Source: JANQRZ01 sp965214485 (lineage in GTDB: Bacteria; Bacteroidota; Rhodothermia; Rhodothermales; JANQRZ01). From it: a stretch of DNA of 64,000 nt. This document shows positions 38,390 to 46,333 of the stretch, in pieces; within the stretch, counting starts at the first letter, position 1; the number at the start of each line of letters is the position of its first letter. Below the pieces are notes generated by a model. That model was not told the DNA's origin and searched no databases. It saw only the letters and a list, made by a program, of their open reading frames with translations. The translations under genes and the position numbers were made by a program. The stretch lies in assembly GCA_965214485.1 (NCBI GenBank), contig CBDCBW010000009.1, forward strand, positions 656,660-720,659. Reading direction: 5' to 3'.

Positions 38390-39952
38390 TCATTCGGCCA
38401 CCGGGGCCGCTTCGGGCCGGAGGAGCGGGAAGAGGATCACGTCGCGGATCGAGTCCTGCCCGGTCATCAGCATCGCGAGGCGGTCGACGCCGACGCCCAG
38501 CCCGGCGGTCGGCGGCATTCCGTACTCGAGCGCGCGGAGAAAGTCTTCGTCGATCTGCCGCACGGCCTCCTCGTCGCCGGCCGAGGCGAGGCGGGCCTGG
38601 GCCTCGAAGCGGGCGCGCTGGTCGAGCGGGTCGTTGAGCTCGGAGAAGGCGTTGCAGAGTTCCTTCCCGTTGCAGATGACCTCGAACCGCTCGGTCAGGC
38701 CGGGCTTCTCGCGGTGCCGCTTGGCGAGCGGTGAGAGCTCCACCGGGTAGTCCGTCACGAAGGTCGGCTGGATCAGGTGCGGCTCGACGAAGGTGCCGAA
38801 GATCTCGTCGATCAGCTTGCCCGTCCCCATCGCCTCGTCGGTCTCCAGGCCCAACGCTTCGGCGACCGCGGCGACCTCAGCCCGGTCCTTCTGGTACAGG
38901 TCATGCCCCGTCTTCTCCTCCACCGCGTCGAGCAGCGGGACGCGCTTCCACGGGCGCTCGAACGAGATCGTCGTGTCGCCGTGCTGCACCTCGGGCTTGC
39001 CGTGGAGCGCGACGGCGACGCCGGCGATCATCTCCTCGACGAGGTCCATCATCCACCGGTAGTCTTTGTAGGCGACGTAGAGCTCGAGCATCGTGAACTC
39101 GGGGTTGTGGAAGCGCGAGAGCCCCTCGTTGCGGAAGTCTTTGGCGATCTCGTACACCCCGTCGAAGCCGCCGACGATGAGGCGCTTGAGGTAGAGCTCG
39201 TCGGCGATCCGCAGGAAGAGCGGCAGGTCGAGCGCGTTGTGGTGCGTCGTGAACGGGCGCGCGGAGGCCCCGCCGTAGAGCGGCTGGAGCACGGGCGTCT
39301 CGACCTCGACGTAGCCGCGCTGGTCGAGGAAGCGGCGGAGCTCGGCGATGACTGCCGCCCGCTGCCGGAAGACGTCGCGCACCTCGGGGTTCACGACGAG
39401 ATCGACGTAGCGCTGCCGGTAGCGGAATTCCTTGTCGGTGATCTCGTTGAACGTCTCGCCGTCCACCTCCTTTGGGAACGGGATCGGTGCCAGGCCCTTC
39501 GCCAGGAGCACGAGCTCGTCGGCCTCGACCGAGACCTCGCCCATCTGGGTGCGGAAGACGGTCCCGCGCACGCCCACGACGTCGCCGATGTCGAGCAAGC
39601 GCTTGACGACGGTGTTGTAGAACCCCTCGGGGTTGCCCGGCTCCTGGAGGGCGTCGCGCCGAAGGTAGAGCTGAATCTTGCCCGTCCCGTCGATCAGGTC
39701 GGCGAACATCACCTTGCCCTTGCCGCGGATCGAGCGGAGGCGGCCGGCTATCGTGACCCTCATCGGCTCGGTGCCGCCCGGGTCGTCGGCGATCCGCTCG
39801 GGGTCGTGCCGCGCGTCGTCGTAGGCGTCGAGAATCTCGGCAGCGTGGTGCGTCACGTCCCACGTCGCGGCGGGGTAGGGGTCGATGCCGTGCTCGCGCA
39901 GCGCGTCGAGCGCTTGGCGGCGGACGAGTTCCTGTTCGGTCAGTTCGGGCAT
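38390..39952 (-). CDS. lysS: Lysyl-tRNA synthetase, class II
   Basis: 520 aa. The N-terminal OB-fold anticodon domain (MRVTIAGRLRSIRGKGKVMFADL) precedes the class II core with motif 1 (RSFLDQRGYVEVETPVLQP-like, here RFLDQRGYVEVETPVLQP), motif 2 (FRNEGLSRFHNPEFTMLE) and motif 3 (GLGVGVDRLAMLMTG). The specific segment VTDYPVELSPLAKRH is typical of LysS. It charges tRNA-Lys. Single gene. The 350 bp upstream of its start holds two palindromic elements and a 16-bp duplication. Confidence 0.97.
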   Translation of the reverse strand: MPELTEQELVRRQALDALREHGIDPYPAATWDVTHHAAEILDAYDDARHDPERIADDPGGTEPMRVTIAGRLRSIRGKGKVMFADLIDGTGKIQLYLRRDALQEPGNPEGFYNTVVKRLLDIGDVVGVRGTVFRTQMGEVSVEADELVLLAKGLAPIPFPKEVDGETFNEITDKEFRYRQRYVDLVVNPEVRDVFRQRAAVIAELRRFLDQRGYVEVETPVLQPLYGGASARPFTTHHNALDLPLFLRIADELYLKRLIVGGFDGVYEIAKDFRNEGLSRFHNPEFTMLELYVAYKDYRWMMDLVEEMIAGVAVALHGKPEVQHGDTTISFERPWKRVPLLDAVEEKTGHDLYQKDRAEVAAVAEALGLETDEAMGTGKLIDEIFGTFVEPHLIQPTFVTDYPVELSPLAKRHREKPGLTERFEVICNGKELCNAFSELNDPLDQRARFEAQARLASAGDEEAVRQIDEDFLRALEYGMPPTAGLGVGVDRLAMLMTGQDSIRDVILFPLLRPEAAPVAE

Positions 39953-40001
39953 GATGGGCAGGCGCTAGTGCATACAGAATCTGGCAGGACCGATTAGGTC
40001 T

Positions 40002-40110
40002 GTCATTTCGAGCGAAAGCGAGAAATCCCCTACTTCGGGACCCTGCTGGTTCGTACAGGGGCTGGTTCGTACAGGGGGAGATTTCTCCTCGCTACGCTCG
40101 TCGAAATGAC
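40002..40110. repeat. REP-like palindrome with internal 16-bp duplication
   Basis: GTCATTTCGAGCGAAAGCG (40002-40020), continued by AGAAATC, is the inverse of GATTTCTC plus TCGCTACGCTCGTCGAAATGAC (40078-40110). The centre holds a tandem duplication of CTGGTTCGTACAGGGG (40046-40061 and 40062-40077). The GAGCGNAGCGA core is shared with the palindromes at 38.2, 40.2 and 43.2 kb. Confidence 0.85.
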
Positions 40111-40206
40111 GAGGGGTCAGCCGAATTTAGTCTCAGCGAGAAGAGCCGTAAAAATAGAGACGCCCCGTAGAGCGCCTCTGGTGGAGCCTGTGAATACGTG
40201 GAGGGA

Positions 40207-40306
40207 GACCCCCGCCTCACCCGCTGAGGCTCACTCGGCTGTCTCCCTCGAAGAGGGACCGTTCGTCGGTCCTTGAGCGCAGCGATGGACCGACAAGCCG
40301 GGGGTC
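40207..40306. repeat. Cloverleaf-like palindromic element, copy A
   Basis: Outer stem GACCCCCG (40207-40214) with CGGGGGTC (40299-40306). Inside it lie three hairpins: GCCTCA/TGAGGC (40214-40230), TCCCTC-GAA-GAGGGA (40244-40258), and GTCGGTCC/GGACCGAC (40265-40272 with 40287-40294) with the 14-nt loop TTGAGCGCAGCGAT. The last two bases overlap the msrB stop codon, so the element would form the 3' end of the msrB mRNA. Confidence 0.75.
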
Positions 40307-40862
40307 ACTCGAACAGGTCGGTGTACTCGCCGTAGCCCTCGGCCTCGAGCTCGGCAGCGGGGATGAACCGGAGGGCGGCGGAGTTGATGCAGTAGCGCAG
40401 CCCGGTCGGCTCCGGGCCGTCGGGGAAGACGTGGCCGAGGTGCGAGTCGGCGTTCGCGGAGCGGACTTCGGTGCGCGTCATCCCGTGCGAGCGGTCCACG
40501 ACATCGACGACGTTCTCGGCCTCGAGCGGGCGCGTGAAGCTCGGCCAGCCGGTGCCGGAGACGAACTTGTCGGTCGAGGAAAACAGCGGCTCGCCGGAGA
40601 CGACGTCCACGTAGATGCCGGGGGCCTTGTGGTCCCAGTATTCGTTGCGGAAGGCCGGCTCGGTGCCGTCCTCCTGCGTCACGCGGTACTGCATCGGCGT
40701 GAGGAGGTCCCGGAGCGTGTCGGCGGGCACGGACTCTGGGTGGCTGGTGAGGGCGACGGGGTCGTCCGTCCGCACGTCGCGGTCCGGCGATTGCACGAAG
40801 GCGAGGGCGGCCATCCCGAGAGCCGCGAGGCCAAGAAGGACGAGAGCAGTTTGGCGAGACAT
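40305..40862 (-). CDS. msrB: Peptide-methionine (R)-S-oxide reductase, exported
   Basis: 185 aa. An N-terminal signal anchor (TALVLLGLAALGMAALAFVQ) precedes the MsrB domain: FSSTDKFVSGTGWPSFTRP and the catalytic Cys in RYCINSAALRF. This is the only Cys in the protein, so the CxxC zinc sites found in many MsrB proteins and a resolving Cys are absent. It repairs the R form of methionine sulfoxide, here in periplasmic or surface proteins. It follows msrA (39 bp gap) on the same strand, a likely operon. Its stop codon overlaps cloverleaf copy A. Confidence 0.94.
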   Translation of the reverse strand: MSRQTALVLLGLAALGMAALAFVQSPDRDVRTDDPVALTSHPESVPADTLRDLLTPMQYRVTQEDGTEPAFRNEYWDHKAPGIYVDVVSGEPLFSSTDKFVSGTGWPSFTRPLEAENVVDVVDRSHGMTRTEVRSANADSHLGHVFPDGPEPTGLRYCINSAALRFIPAAELEAEGYGEYTDLFE

Positions 40863-40901
40863 GGTCAGAGTCGGTCAGGTTGGAAGGCAGGAGGGAGCCG
40901 C

Positions 40902-41594
40902 TCAGCCGAGCAGGCCGGGCTTGCCGGCGAGGTCGCCCCAGAGGTCTTCGAGGCGGTCGTCGCGGCGGCAGCCCTCGCGGTAGGAATAGTAGCGCTCCGG
41001 GTTCGTCCGGTAGAAGTCCTGGTGGTAGTCCTCGGCTTCGTAGAACCGCGTCGTCGGCTCGACCGTTGTGGCGATCGGCTCGCCGGCGCGGGCGCGGAGG
41101 GTTTCGAGCGAGGCTTCGGCGACGGCCTGCTGCTCGGGGGTGCGGTAGAACAGGATCGAGCGGTACTGCGCGCCCCGGTCGCAGAACTGCCGGTCCACGG
41201 CGAACGGGTCGATGTTGTGCCAGAAGACTTCGACGAGCGTCTCGAAGCTGACAACCTCTGGGTCGTAGACCACGCGGACGGCCTCGGCGTAGTCGGTGCG
41301 GCCCGCCGAGACGTCCTTGTACGTCGGGTCCGGGGTGGTGCCGCCGTCGTAGCCGGAGACGACGGAGAAGACGCCGTCGAGCTTCTCGTAGGGCGGCTCC
41401 ATGCACCAGAAGCAGCCGCCCGCGAAGATCGCCGTGTCGGCGGCCGCCGTCGGCTCGGTGTCGAGGCTAGCCGCCGCGGCCGGCGTGGTCTCAGCGGCGG
41501 CGAGTTCTGCTGAGGCTTCGGGGCCGGCGCACTCGGCGGCGGTGAGGAGCAGGCCGAAAACGGCGAGCAGAGCGAGAGGGGCAGAGCGTATCAT
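40902..41594 (-). CDS. msrA: Peptide-methionine (S)-S-oxide reductase, exported
   Basis: 230 aa from ATG 41592-41594, chosen because it starts a signal sequence (MIRSAPLALLAVFGLLLTAAECAG). The C of AAEC may be lipidated, but the -1 Glu is not canonical. An Ala/Thr-rich linker precedes the MsrA domain with the catalytic motif GGCFWCMEPPYEKLDGV and SGYDGGTTPDPTYKDVSAGRTDYAEAV. It repairs the S form of methionine sulfoxide and would work with the adjacent msrB in the cell envelope. Divergent from the oxidoreductase gene. Confidence 0.95.
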   Translation of the reverse strand: MIRSAPLALLAVFGLLLTAAECAGPEASAELAAAETTPAAAASLDTEPTAAADTAIFAGGCFWCMEPPYEKLDGVFSVVSGYDGGTTPDPTYKDVSAGRTDYAEAVRVVYDPEVVSFETLVEVFWHNIDPFAVDRQFCDRGAQYRSILFYRTPEQQAVAEASLETLRARAGEPIATTVEPTTRFYEAEDYHQDFYRTNPERYYSYREGCRRDDRLEDLWGDLAGKPGLLG

Positions 41595-41721
41595 GGCTGA
41601 GGTCGGGTTGGAAAGGTGTTCAGTAAACGGCACCGGCTCGGCGGAGGTGCCCGTGGTGTGTGAAATAACGCTTCCCTTTGTGTCACGGATCGGTAACAGA
41701 CCCTGAGGACCGAGACCCCCC

Positions 41722-43152
41722 ATGACTGAGAGGAGGGACTACGACGCCGTCGTCGTCGGGGCTGGGCCGAACGGCCTGGCCGCCGCGGTCACCCTGGCCG
41801 AGGCCGGGCTGCGCGTCGTCGTCCTCGAGGCCAACGCGACGGCGGGCGGCGGCGTCCGCTCGCTGGCGCTCACCGAGCCGGGGTTCGTGCACGACTTCGG
41901 CGCGGCGGTCTTTCCCTTCGGCCTGGGCTCGCCGTTTTTCCGGCGGCTCCCGCTGGAGCGCTACGGGCTGCGCTGGATTCAGCCGGACCTCCCGCTCGCC
42001 CACCCGCTCGACGGCGGGCAGGCGGCGCTGATGCACCCTTCGCTCGCGCAGACCGCCGAGCACCTCGGCCCCGATGGCTCGCGGTACCGCCGCCTCCTCG
42101 CCTCGACCGTTCGCAACTGGCCGAAGCTGGCCGACGAGATTCTCGGCCCGGTGCTCCACGTCCCCCGGCACCTCGTCACGCTCGGGCGCTTCGGGCTGCC
42201 GGCGCTGCTCCCGGCCTCGGCGGTGGCGGCGCTCTTCCGCACCGAGGAGGCGCGGGCGCTGTGGGCGGGGTGCGCCGCGCACGCCGCGCTGCCGTTCTCG
42301 GCTCCGGCGTCGGCGGCGGTCGGGCTCGTGCTGCTCGCCGTCGGGCACCGCGTCGGCTGGCCGGTCCCGCAGGGCGGGGCGCAGGCCCTCACCGACGCGC
42401 TCGTGGCGCACCTCGCCACGCTCGGCGGCGAGGTCGTGACGGGGGAGCGCGTCGAGGCCTGGAGCGACCTGCCCCCGGCGCGGGCGGTGCTGATGGACAC
42501 GGCCCCGGAGACGCTGCTCCGCGTCGCAGGCGACCGGCTGCCGGAGGGCTACCGGGCGTCGCTCCGGCGGTTCGAGCGCGGCCCGGCCGTCTTCAAGCTG
42601 GACTACGCGCTCGGCGGGCCGGTGCCGTGGGAGAACGCGGACGTCGCCCGCGCCGCCACCGTGCACCTCGGCGGGACGTTCGAGGAGATCGCCGAGGCCG
42701 AAGCCGCCGTCGCCGAAGGCATCGTCCACCCGCGCCCCTACGTCTTGCTCGCGCAGCCCAGCCTGTTCGACCCGACCCGCGCGCCCGAGGGCCGGCACAC
42801 GCTCTGGGCCTACGCCCACCTGCCGTTCGGCTCGACCGCGGACTACGCCGACGCCATCGAAGCGCAGATCGAGCGCTTCGCCCCGGGCTTCCGCGAGCGT
42901 GTGATCGCCCGGAGCACCCTCACCCCGGCGGACCTCGAACGGCGCAACGCCAACCTCGTCGGCGGCGACATCTTCGGCGGGGCGCAGCACCTCGCCCAAC
43001 TCATCGCTCGGCCCCGCCTCCGCCCGCAGCCGTACCGCACCGGCGCGCCGGGCCTCTACCTGTGCTCGGCCTCGACGCCGCCCGGCGCGGGCGTCCACGG
43101 CATGTGCGGCGTCCGCGCCGCCGAGGCGGCCCTCCGCGACGTGTTCGCATGA
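41722..43152 (+). CDS. FAD-dependent oxidoreductase of the phytoene-desaturase/PYROXD2 type
   Basis: 476 aa. The N-terminal dinucleotide-binding motif is DAVVVGAGPNGLAAAVTLAEAGL, followed by VVVLEANATAGGGVRS. The C-terminal FAD-binding segment is LYLCSASTPPGAGVHGMCGVRAA. This places it in the CrtI/PYROXD2 family of carotenoid-desaturase-like amine oxidases. No other carotenoid gene is near, so the substrate is unknown. It diverges from the msrA-msrB pair and ends 2 bp before cloverleaf copy B. Confidence 0.88.
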   Translation: MTERRDYDAVVVGAGPNGLAAAVTLAEAGLRVVVLEANATAGGGVRSLALTEPGFVHDFGAAVFPFGLGSPFFRRLPLERYGLRWIQPDLPLAHPLDGGQAALMHPSLAQTAEHLGPDGSRYRRLLASTVRNWPKLADEILGPVLHVPRHLVTLGRFGLPALLPASAVAALFRTEEARALWAGCAAHAALPFSAPASAAVGLVLLAVGHRVGWPVPQGGAQALTDALVAHLATLGGEVVTGERVEAWSDLPPARAVLMDTAPETLLRVAGDRLPEGYRASLRRFERGPAVFKLDYALGGPVPWENADVARAATVHLGGTFEEIAEAEAAVAEGIVHPRPYVLLAQPSLFDPTRAPEGRHTLWAYAHLPFGSTADYADAIEAQIERFAPGFRERVIARSTLTPADLERRNANLVGGDIFGGAQHLAQLIARPRLRPQPYRTGAPGLYLCSASTPPGAGVHGMCGVRAAEAALRDVFA

Positions 43153-43154
43153 CT

Positions 43155-43278
43155 GACCCCCCGTTCGGTTTGCAGTCGCTCGCTACGCTCGCTTTCGGCT
43201 GCACCGAACTGTCCCGCTCGACGAGGGGGACAGCTTCTTGCGCCCTGAGTGCAGCGATGGTGCAAGAAGCGGGGGGTC
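43155..43278. repeat. Cloverleaf-like palindromic element, copy B
   Basis: Outer stem GACCCCCCG (43155-43163) with CGGGGGGTC (43270-43278). Inside are three hairpins: TTCGGT-TT-GCAG with CTGCACCGAA (43164-43175 with 43199-43208); CTGTCCC with GGGACAG (43209-43215 with 43227-43233), itself holding CTC/GAG; and CTTCTTGCGCC with GGTGCAAGAAG (43234-43244 with 43259-43269) with the 14-nt loop CTGAGTGCAGCGAT. It starts 2 bp after the oxidoreductase stop codon. Confidence 0.82.
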
Positions 43279-43322
43279 TAGCGTAGCTTCCCTTTCCTCT
43301 TCCGCACTTCCTCTCTCAACCT

Positions 43323-44627
43323 ATGCCCCTCGTCGCCATCGTCGGACGCCCTAACGTCGGCAAGAGCACGCTCTTCAACCGGCTCACCGAGGAGCGCCAG
43401 GCCATCGTCCACGACGAGCCGGGCGTGACGCGCGACCGCGTCTACGGCGAGGCCGAGTGGACCGGGCACACGTTCGACCTCGTCGACACGGGCGGCTTCG
43501 TCCCGCGCTCGGCGGACCGGTTCGAGGCCGCGATCCGGGAGCAGGTGCAGATCGCCCTCGGCGAGGCCGACGCGATCGTCTTCGTCGGCGACGTGATGAC
43601 GGGCGTGACCGACCTCGACGCCGAGATGGCGACCGTCCTGCGGCGGACCGAGAAGCCCGTCTTCGTCGTCGCCAACAAGGCCGACAGCGCGACCCGGCGG
43701 CTCGACGCGGCGGAGTTCTACAACCTCGGCCTGGGCGAGGTCTACCCCGTCAGCGCCGCCAACGGCATGGGCACCGGCGACTTCCTCGACGACTTGGTGG
43801 CGGCGCTCCCCGAGGCGGCACCGGACGAGCACCCCGACGTGCCGCGCATCGCCTTCATCGGCCGTCCGAACGTCGGCAAGTCGTCGCTCACGAACGCCCT
43901 CCTCGGCGAGGAGCGGAGCATCGTCACCGAGATCAGCGGGACTACCCGCGACTCGATCGACGTGCTCGTCGAGCACGAGGGGCAGCCGGTCGTGCTCGTG
44001 GACACCGCCGGGCTGCGGAAGAAGGCGAGGGTGCACGAGAACGTCGAGTTCTACTCGACGCTCCGCACCGAGCGCGCGGTGCAGAGCTGCGACGTGGCGG
44101 TGGTGCTCCTCGACGCGACGCTCGGGCTCGAGAGCCAGGACGCCCGCATCATCCAGCAGGCCGAGCAGATGAAGAAAGGCATCGTCATCGCCGTCAACAA
44201 GTGGGACCTCGTCGAGGGCAAGGAGACCAACACCGCGCGCGACCTAGAGCGCGGTATCCACGAGCGCCTCGGCACGCTCGACTTCGTGCCGGTGCTGTTC
44301 GTCTCGGCCCTTACCGGGCAGCGCAAGGAAAAGGTGCTCGACAAGGCCCTCGCCGTCGCCGCCGAGCGCTCCCGGCAGGTTCCCACGGCGCAGCTCAACG
44401 CGGTCGTCGAGAAGGCGGTGCAGCGGCACCACCCGCCGTCGGCGGGCGGTCGGCAGGTGACGATCAAGTACGCCACGCAGGTCCGCGCCGAGCCGCCGGT
44501 CTTCGCCTTCTTCAGCAACTACCCGCAGGGCGTGAAGGAGGCGTACCGGCGCTACCTCGAAAACAAGCTCCGCGAGGCGTTCGGCTTCGAGGGCGTCCCG
44601 CTCACGCTGTCGTTCAAGCAGAAGTGA
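43323..44627 (+). CDS. der: Ribosome-assembly GTPase Der (EngA)
   Basis: 434 aa, normal for the family. Two tandem G domains: first P-loop GRPNVGKSTLFNR (7-19) with DTGGFVP and NKADS; second P-loop GRPNVGKSSLTNALLGEER (about 180-198) with DTAGLRKKARVHENVEFYS and NKWDLVEG. The C-terminal KH-like domain ends VPLTLSFKQK. Der acts in late 50S assembly. Its TGA overlaps the GTG start of the next gene by three bases, so the two are translationally coupled. Confidence 0.97.
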   Translation: MPLVAIVGRPNVGKSTLFNRLTEERQAIVHDEPGVTRDRVYGEAEWTGHTFDLVDTGGFVPRSADRFEAAIREQVQIALGEADAIVFVGDVMTGVTDLDAEMATVLRRTEKPVFVVANKADSATRRLDAAEFYNLGLGEVYPVSAANGMGTGDFLDDLVAALPEAAPDEHPDVPRIAFIGRPNVGKSSLTNALLGEERSIVTEISGTTRDSIDVLVEHEGQPVVLVDTAGLRKKARVHENVEFYSTLRTERAVQSCDVAVVLLDATLGLESQDARIIQQAEQMKKGIVIAVNKWDLVEGKETNTARDLERGIHERLGTLDFVPVLFVSALTGQRKEKVLDKALAVAAERSRQVPTAQLNAVVEKAVQRHHPPSAGGRQVTIKYATQVRAEPPVFAFFSNYPQGVKEAYRRYLENKLREAFGFEGVPLTLSFKQK

Positions 44628-46039
44628 GGCGAGGCGTCATCGGCCTTGCGGTGCTGCTGGCCGCGTCGGTGCAGGCGCAGCCCGACTTCCGGCCCGTCGT
44701 CCTCACGGGCGAACAGACGCCGCGCCTGCTTGGCACCGCGCCGGAAGCCATCGCGGCGTTCGCTTTCCGGGACAGCGTCTTTGCCCCGATCCCCGTGCAG
44801 ATCGACGAGCGCTTCGTCTACGACCTTGCCGACGCCTACCCGCCCGGCTTCGAGCCGCGCGACTGCCCGCGCCGCGCGTGGTGCCGCAACCTCCGGGGGC
44901 AGGTGGTCGAGGTCGGCTACGCCGACCCGGGCACGCACGTCGGGGCCGACCCGGACGCGGCGTTCGACGCCCTCGACGAGCTCGCGCTCATGCTCCGCGA
45001 CTTCGGCGCTCCGGCGGAGTCCGATCCGGCAGGCGTGGACCCGGCGACGCGGACGGTGGTCCAGGTCGAAGCGGACCGCTCGGCGCGCTACGCCTACCTC
45101 TACCGCCGCACCGACGCCCCGCGCCTCGACACGAGCACCGTCGCCTACGACAGCGCCGTCGCCTACGACAGCGTCGTCGCCTACGACTTCGTGCTCGAAC
45201 GTGGCCCGTACCTGGGGAGCTACGACCACGGCGGTCGGATGCCGCCGATCCTCGGGTTTCCGTACGGCTATCCGTCCGGCACCCGCGCCGGCTCGAACCC
45301 CGAGCGCTCGACCGTCACGACTGCCCACTACCGCGCGAGCTTCGCCGACCGCTGGCTCCTCGACGAGCTTGCCCCGGCGGGCGGGCCGGACCTGCTCGAC
45401 GGGGACATGATCGGGTTCGGGATGGGAATCTGCTGGCGGACGCCCTACACCGGCTCGCTCAGCGAGGGCGCGTTCGTCGTCAACCGGAGCGGGCCGGTGC
45501 GGGCGCTTCGTGGCGTCGTCGGGTTCAACAGCGGGCCGCTCGTCGAGCAGACGTGGGTGTTCTACGACCGCCTCGTCGAAACGCGCTCGGCGCTCCGCGT
45601 CCACGCGGTCCCCGGCGTGATGAGCTACCTCGACCTCAGCCCCGCCGCGCGGGGGATGACCTACCTCGACGCCAATCATTCCTACGGCGTGACGGTGGAC
45701 GGAGAGCCGGACGCGCTGCGGGCCGAGGCCCCGACCTGGCAGGCCGTCTCGGGGCCGCAGGGCACGCTCGTCACGCACCACACGATCACGGCTGAGGGGT
45801 TCGCGCCTCCGGTCGAGACCTACTACGAAGACCACGCCTTCCCGCCCTATCCCGCCTGCGTCGGGGACGATGCCTTCGTCGGCGCGCACGGCCTCCGCAT
45901 CGCCGAGCGGATCCCGAACACGGACCCTCGCGGGGGCGAGGCCGTCCGGCTCGGCCTGACGCGGCGGATCGTCGTCGGCGGCGCGGTGGAGCCGACGGTC
46001 GCGGCGCTGCAAGCCTCCCTCGTCATCACCGTCCGCTGA
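44624..46039 (+). CDS. Secreted protein of unknown function
   Basis: 471 aa from GTG 44624, overlapping the der stop codon. A signal peptide is clear (RRGVIGLAVLLAASVQAQ). I do not recognise the family. The protein is rich in aromatic and acidic residues (GFGMGICWRTPYTGSLSEG, SYLDLSPAARGMTYLDANHSYG). Residues ~172-190 hold a threefold repeat of VAYDS (18-bp period in the DNA, from about 45139). It is mainly beta-like, with two Cys pairs (CPRRAWC near residue 80; CWR and PACVGDD further on). Periplasmic or secreted location is inferred. A short gap and a small membrane protein gene follow. Confidence 0.75.
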   Translation: MRRGVIGLAVLLAASVQAQPDFRPVVLTGEQTPRLLGTAPEAIAAFAFRDSVFAPIPVQIDERFVYDLADAYPPGFEPRDCPRRAWCRNLRGQVVEVGYADPGTHVGADPDAAFDALDELALMLRDFGAPAESDPAGVDPATRTVVQVEADRSARYAYLYRRTDAPRLDTSTVAYDSAVAYDSVVAYDFVLERGPYLGSYDHGGRMPPILGFPYGYPSGTRAGSNPERSTVTTAHYRASFADRWLLDELAPAGGPDLLDGDMIGFGMGICWRTPYTGSLSEGAFVVNRSGPVRALRGVVGFNSGPLVEQTWVFYDRLVETRSALRVHAVPGVMSYLDLSPAARGMTYLDANHSYGVTVDGEPDALRAEAPTWQAVSGPQGTLVTHHTITAEGFAPPVETYYEDHAFPPYPACVGDDAFVGAHGLRIAERIPNTDPRGGEAVRLGLTRRIVVGGAVEPTVAALQASLVITVR

Positions 46040-46040
46040 G

Positions 46041-46259
46041 ATGCTCGCTCGCCTGCTGCCCCTCGCCTTCGTCGCCCTCGCCGTGGTGCAGGTCGTGCTC
46101 GGTCGCCCGCTCGTCGGCGGGTGCTACGGGGGGATCGCGCTCGGGCTCGTCCTCTACGGGTCCGGGATGCGGCAGGGTGCCCGGCCGCTGCAATGGTTCG
46201 GCGCGGGGATCGCCGCCTTCGCGCTCGTCATCCTCCTGTGGGCAGCGTTCCTTCGCTGA
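46041..46259 (+). CDS. Small two- or three-helix membrane protein
   Basis: 72 aa, almost entirely hydrophobic: LPLAFVALAVVQVVLGRPLVGG, CYGGIALGLVLYGSGM and WFGAGIAAFALVILLWAAFL. The ATG lies one base after the stop of the preceding secreted protein, so it is probably co-translated. No family is recognised. Confidence 0.65.
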   Translation: MLARLLPLAFVALAVVQVVLGRPLVGGCYGGIALGLVLYGSGMRQGARPLQWFGAGIAAFALVILLWAAFLR

Positions 46260-46333
46260 ATCCGAAACGCCTCGTTCAATCGAGCGTTCGACGGGGTATC
46301 TTCCGACGCTCCTCCGATCTCACCCGACGCACG

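Noticed and set aside
38400..43300. A transposon carrying msrAB
   Set aside because: The bounding palindromes are direct, not inverted, repeats and no transposase or target duplication is seen, so it is kept only as a question in the findings.
44624..46039. Plus-strand frame from 43457 to 46039 read as one 860-aa protein
   Set aside because: Its first part is an out-of-frame shadow of der; only the section from GTG 44624 has a signal peptide and sensible composition.
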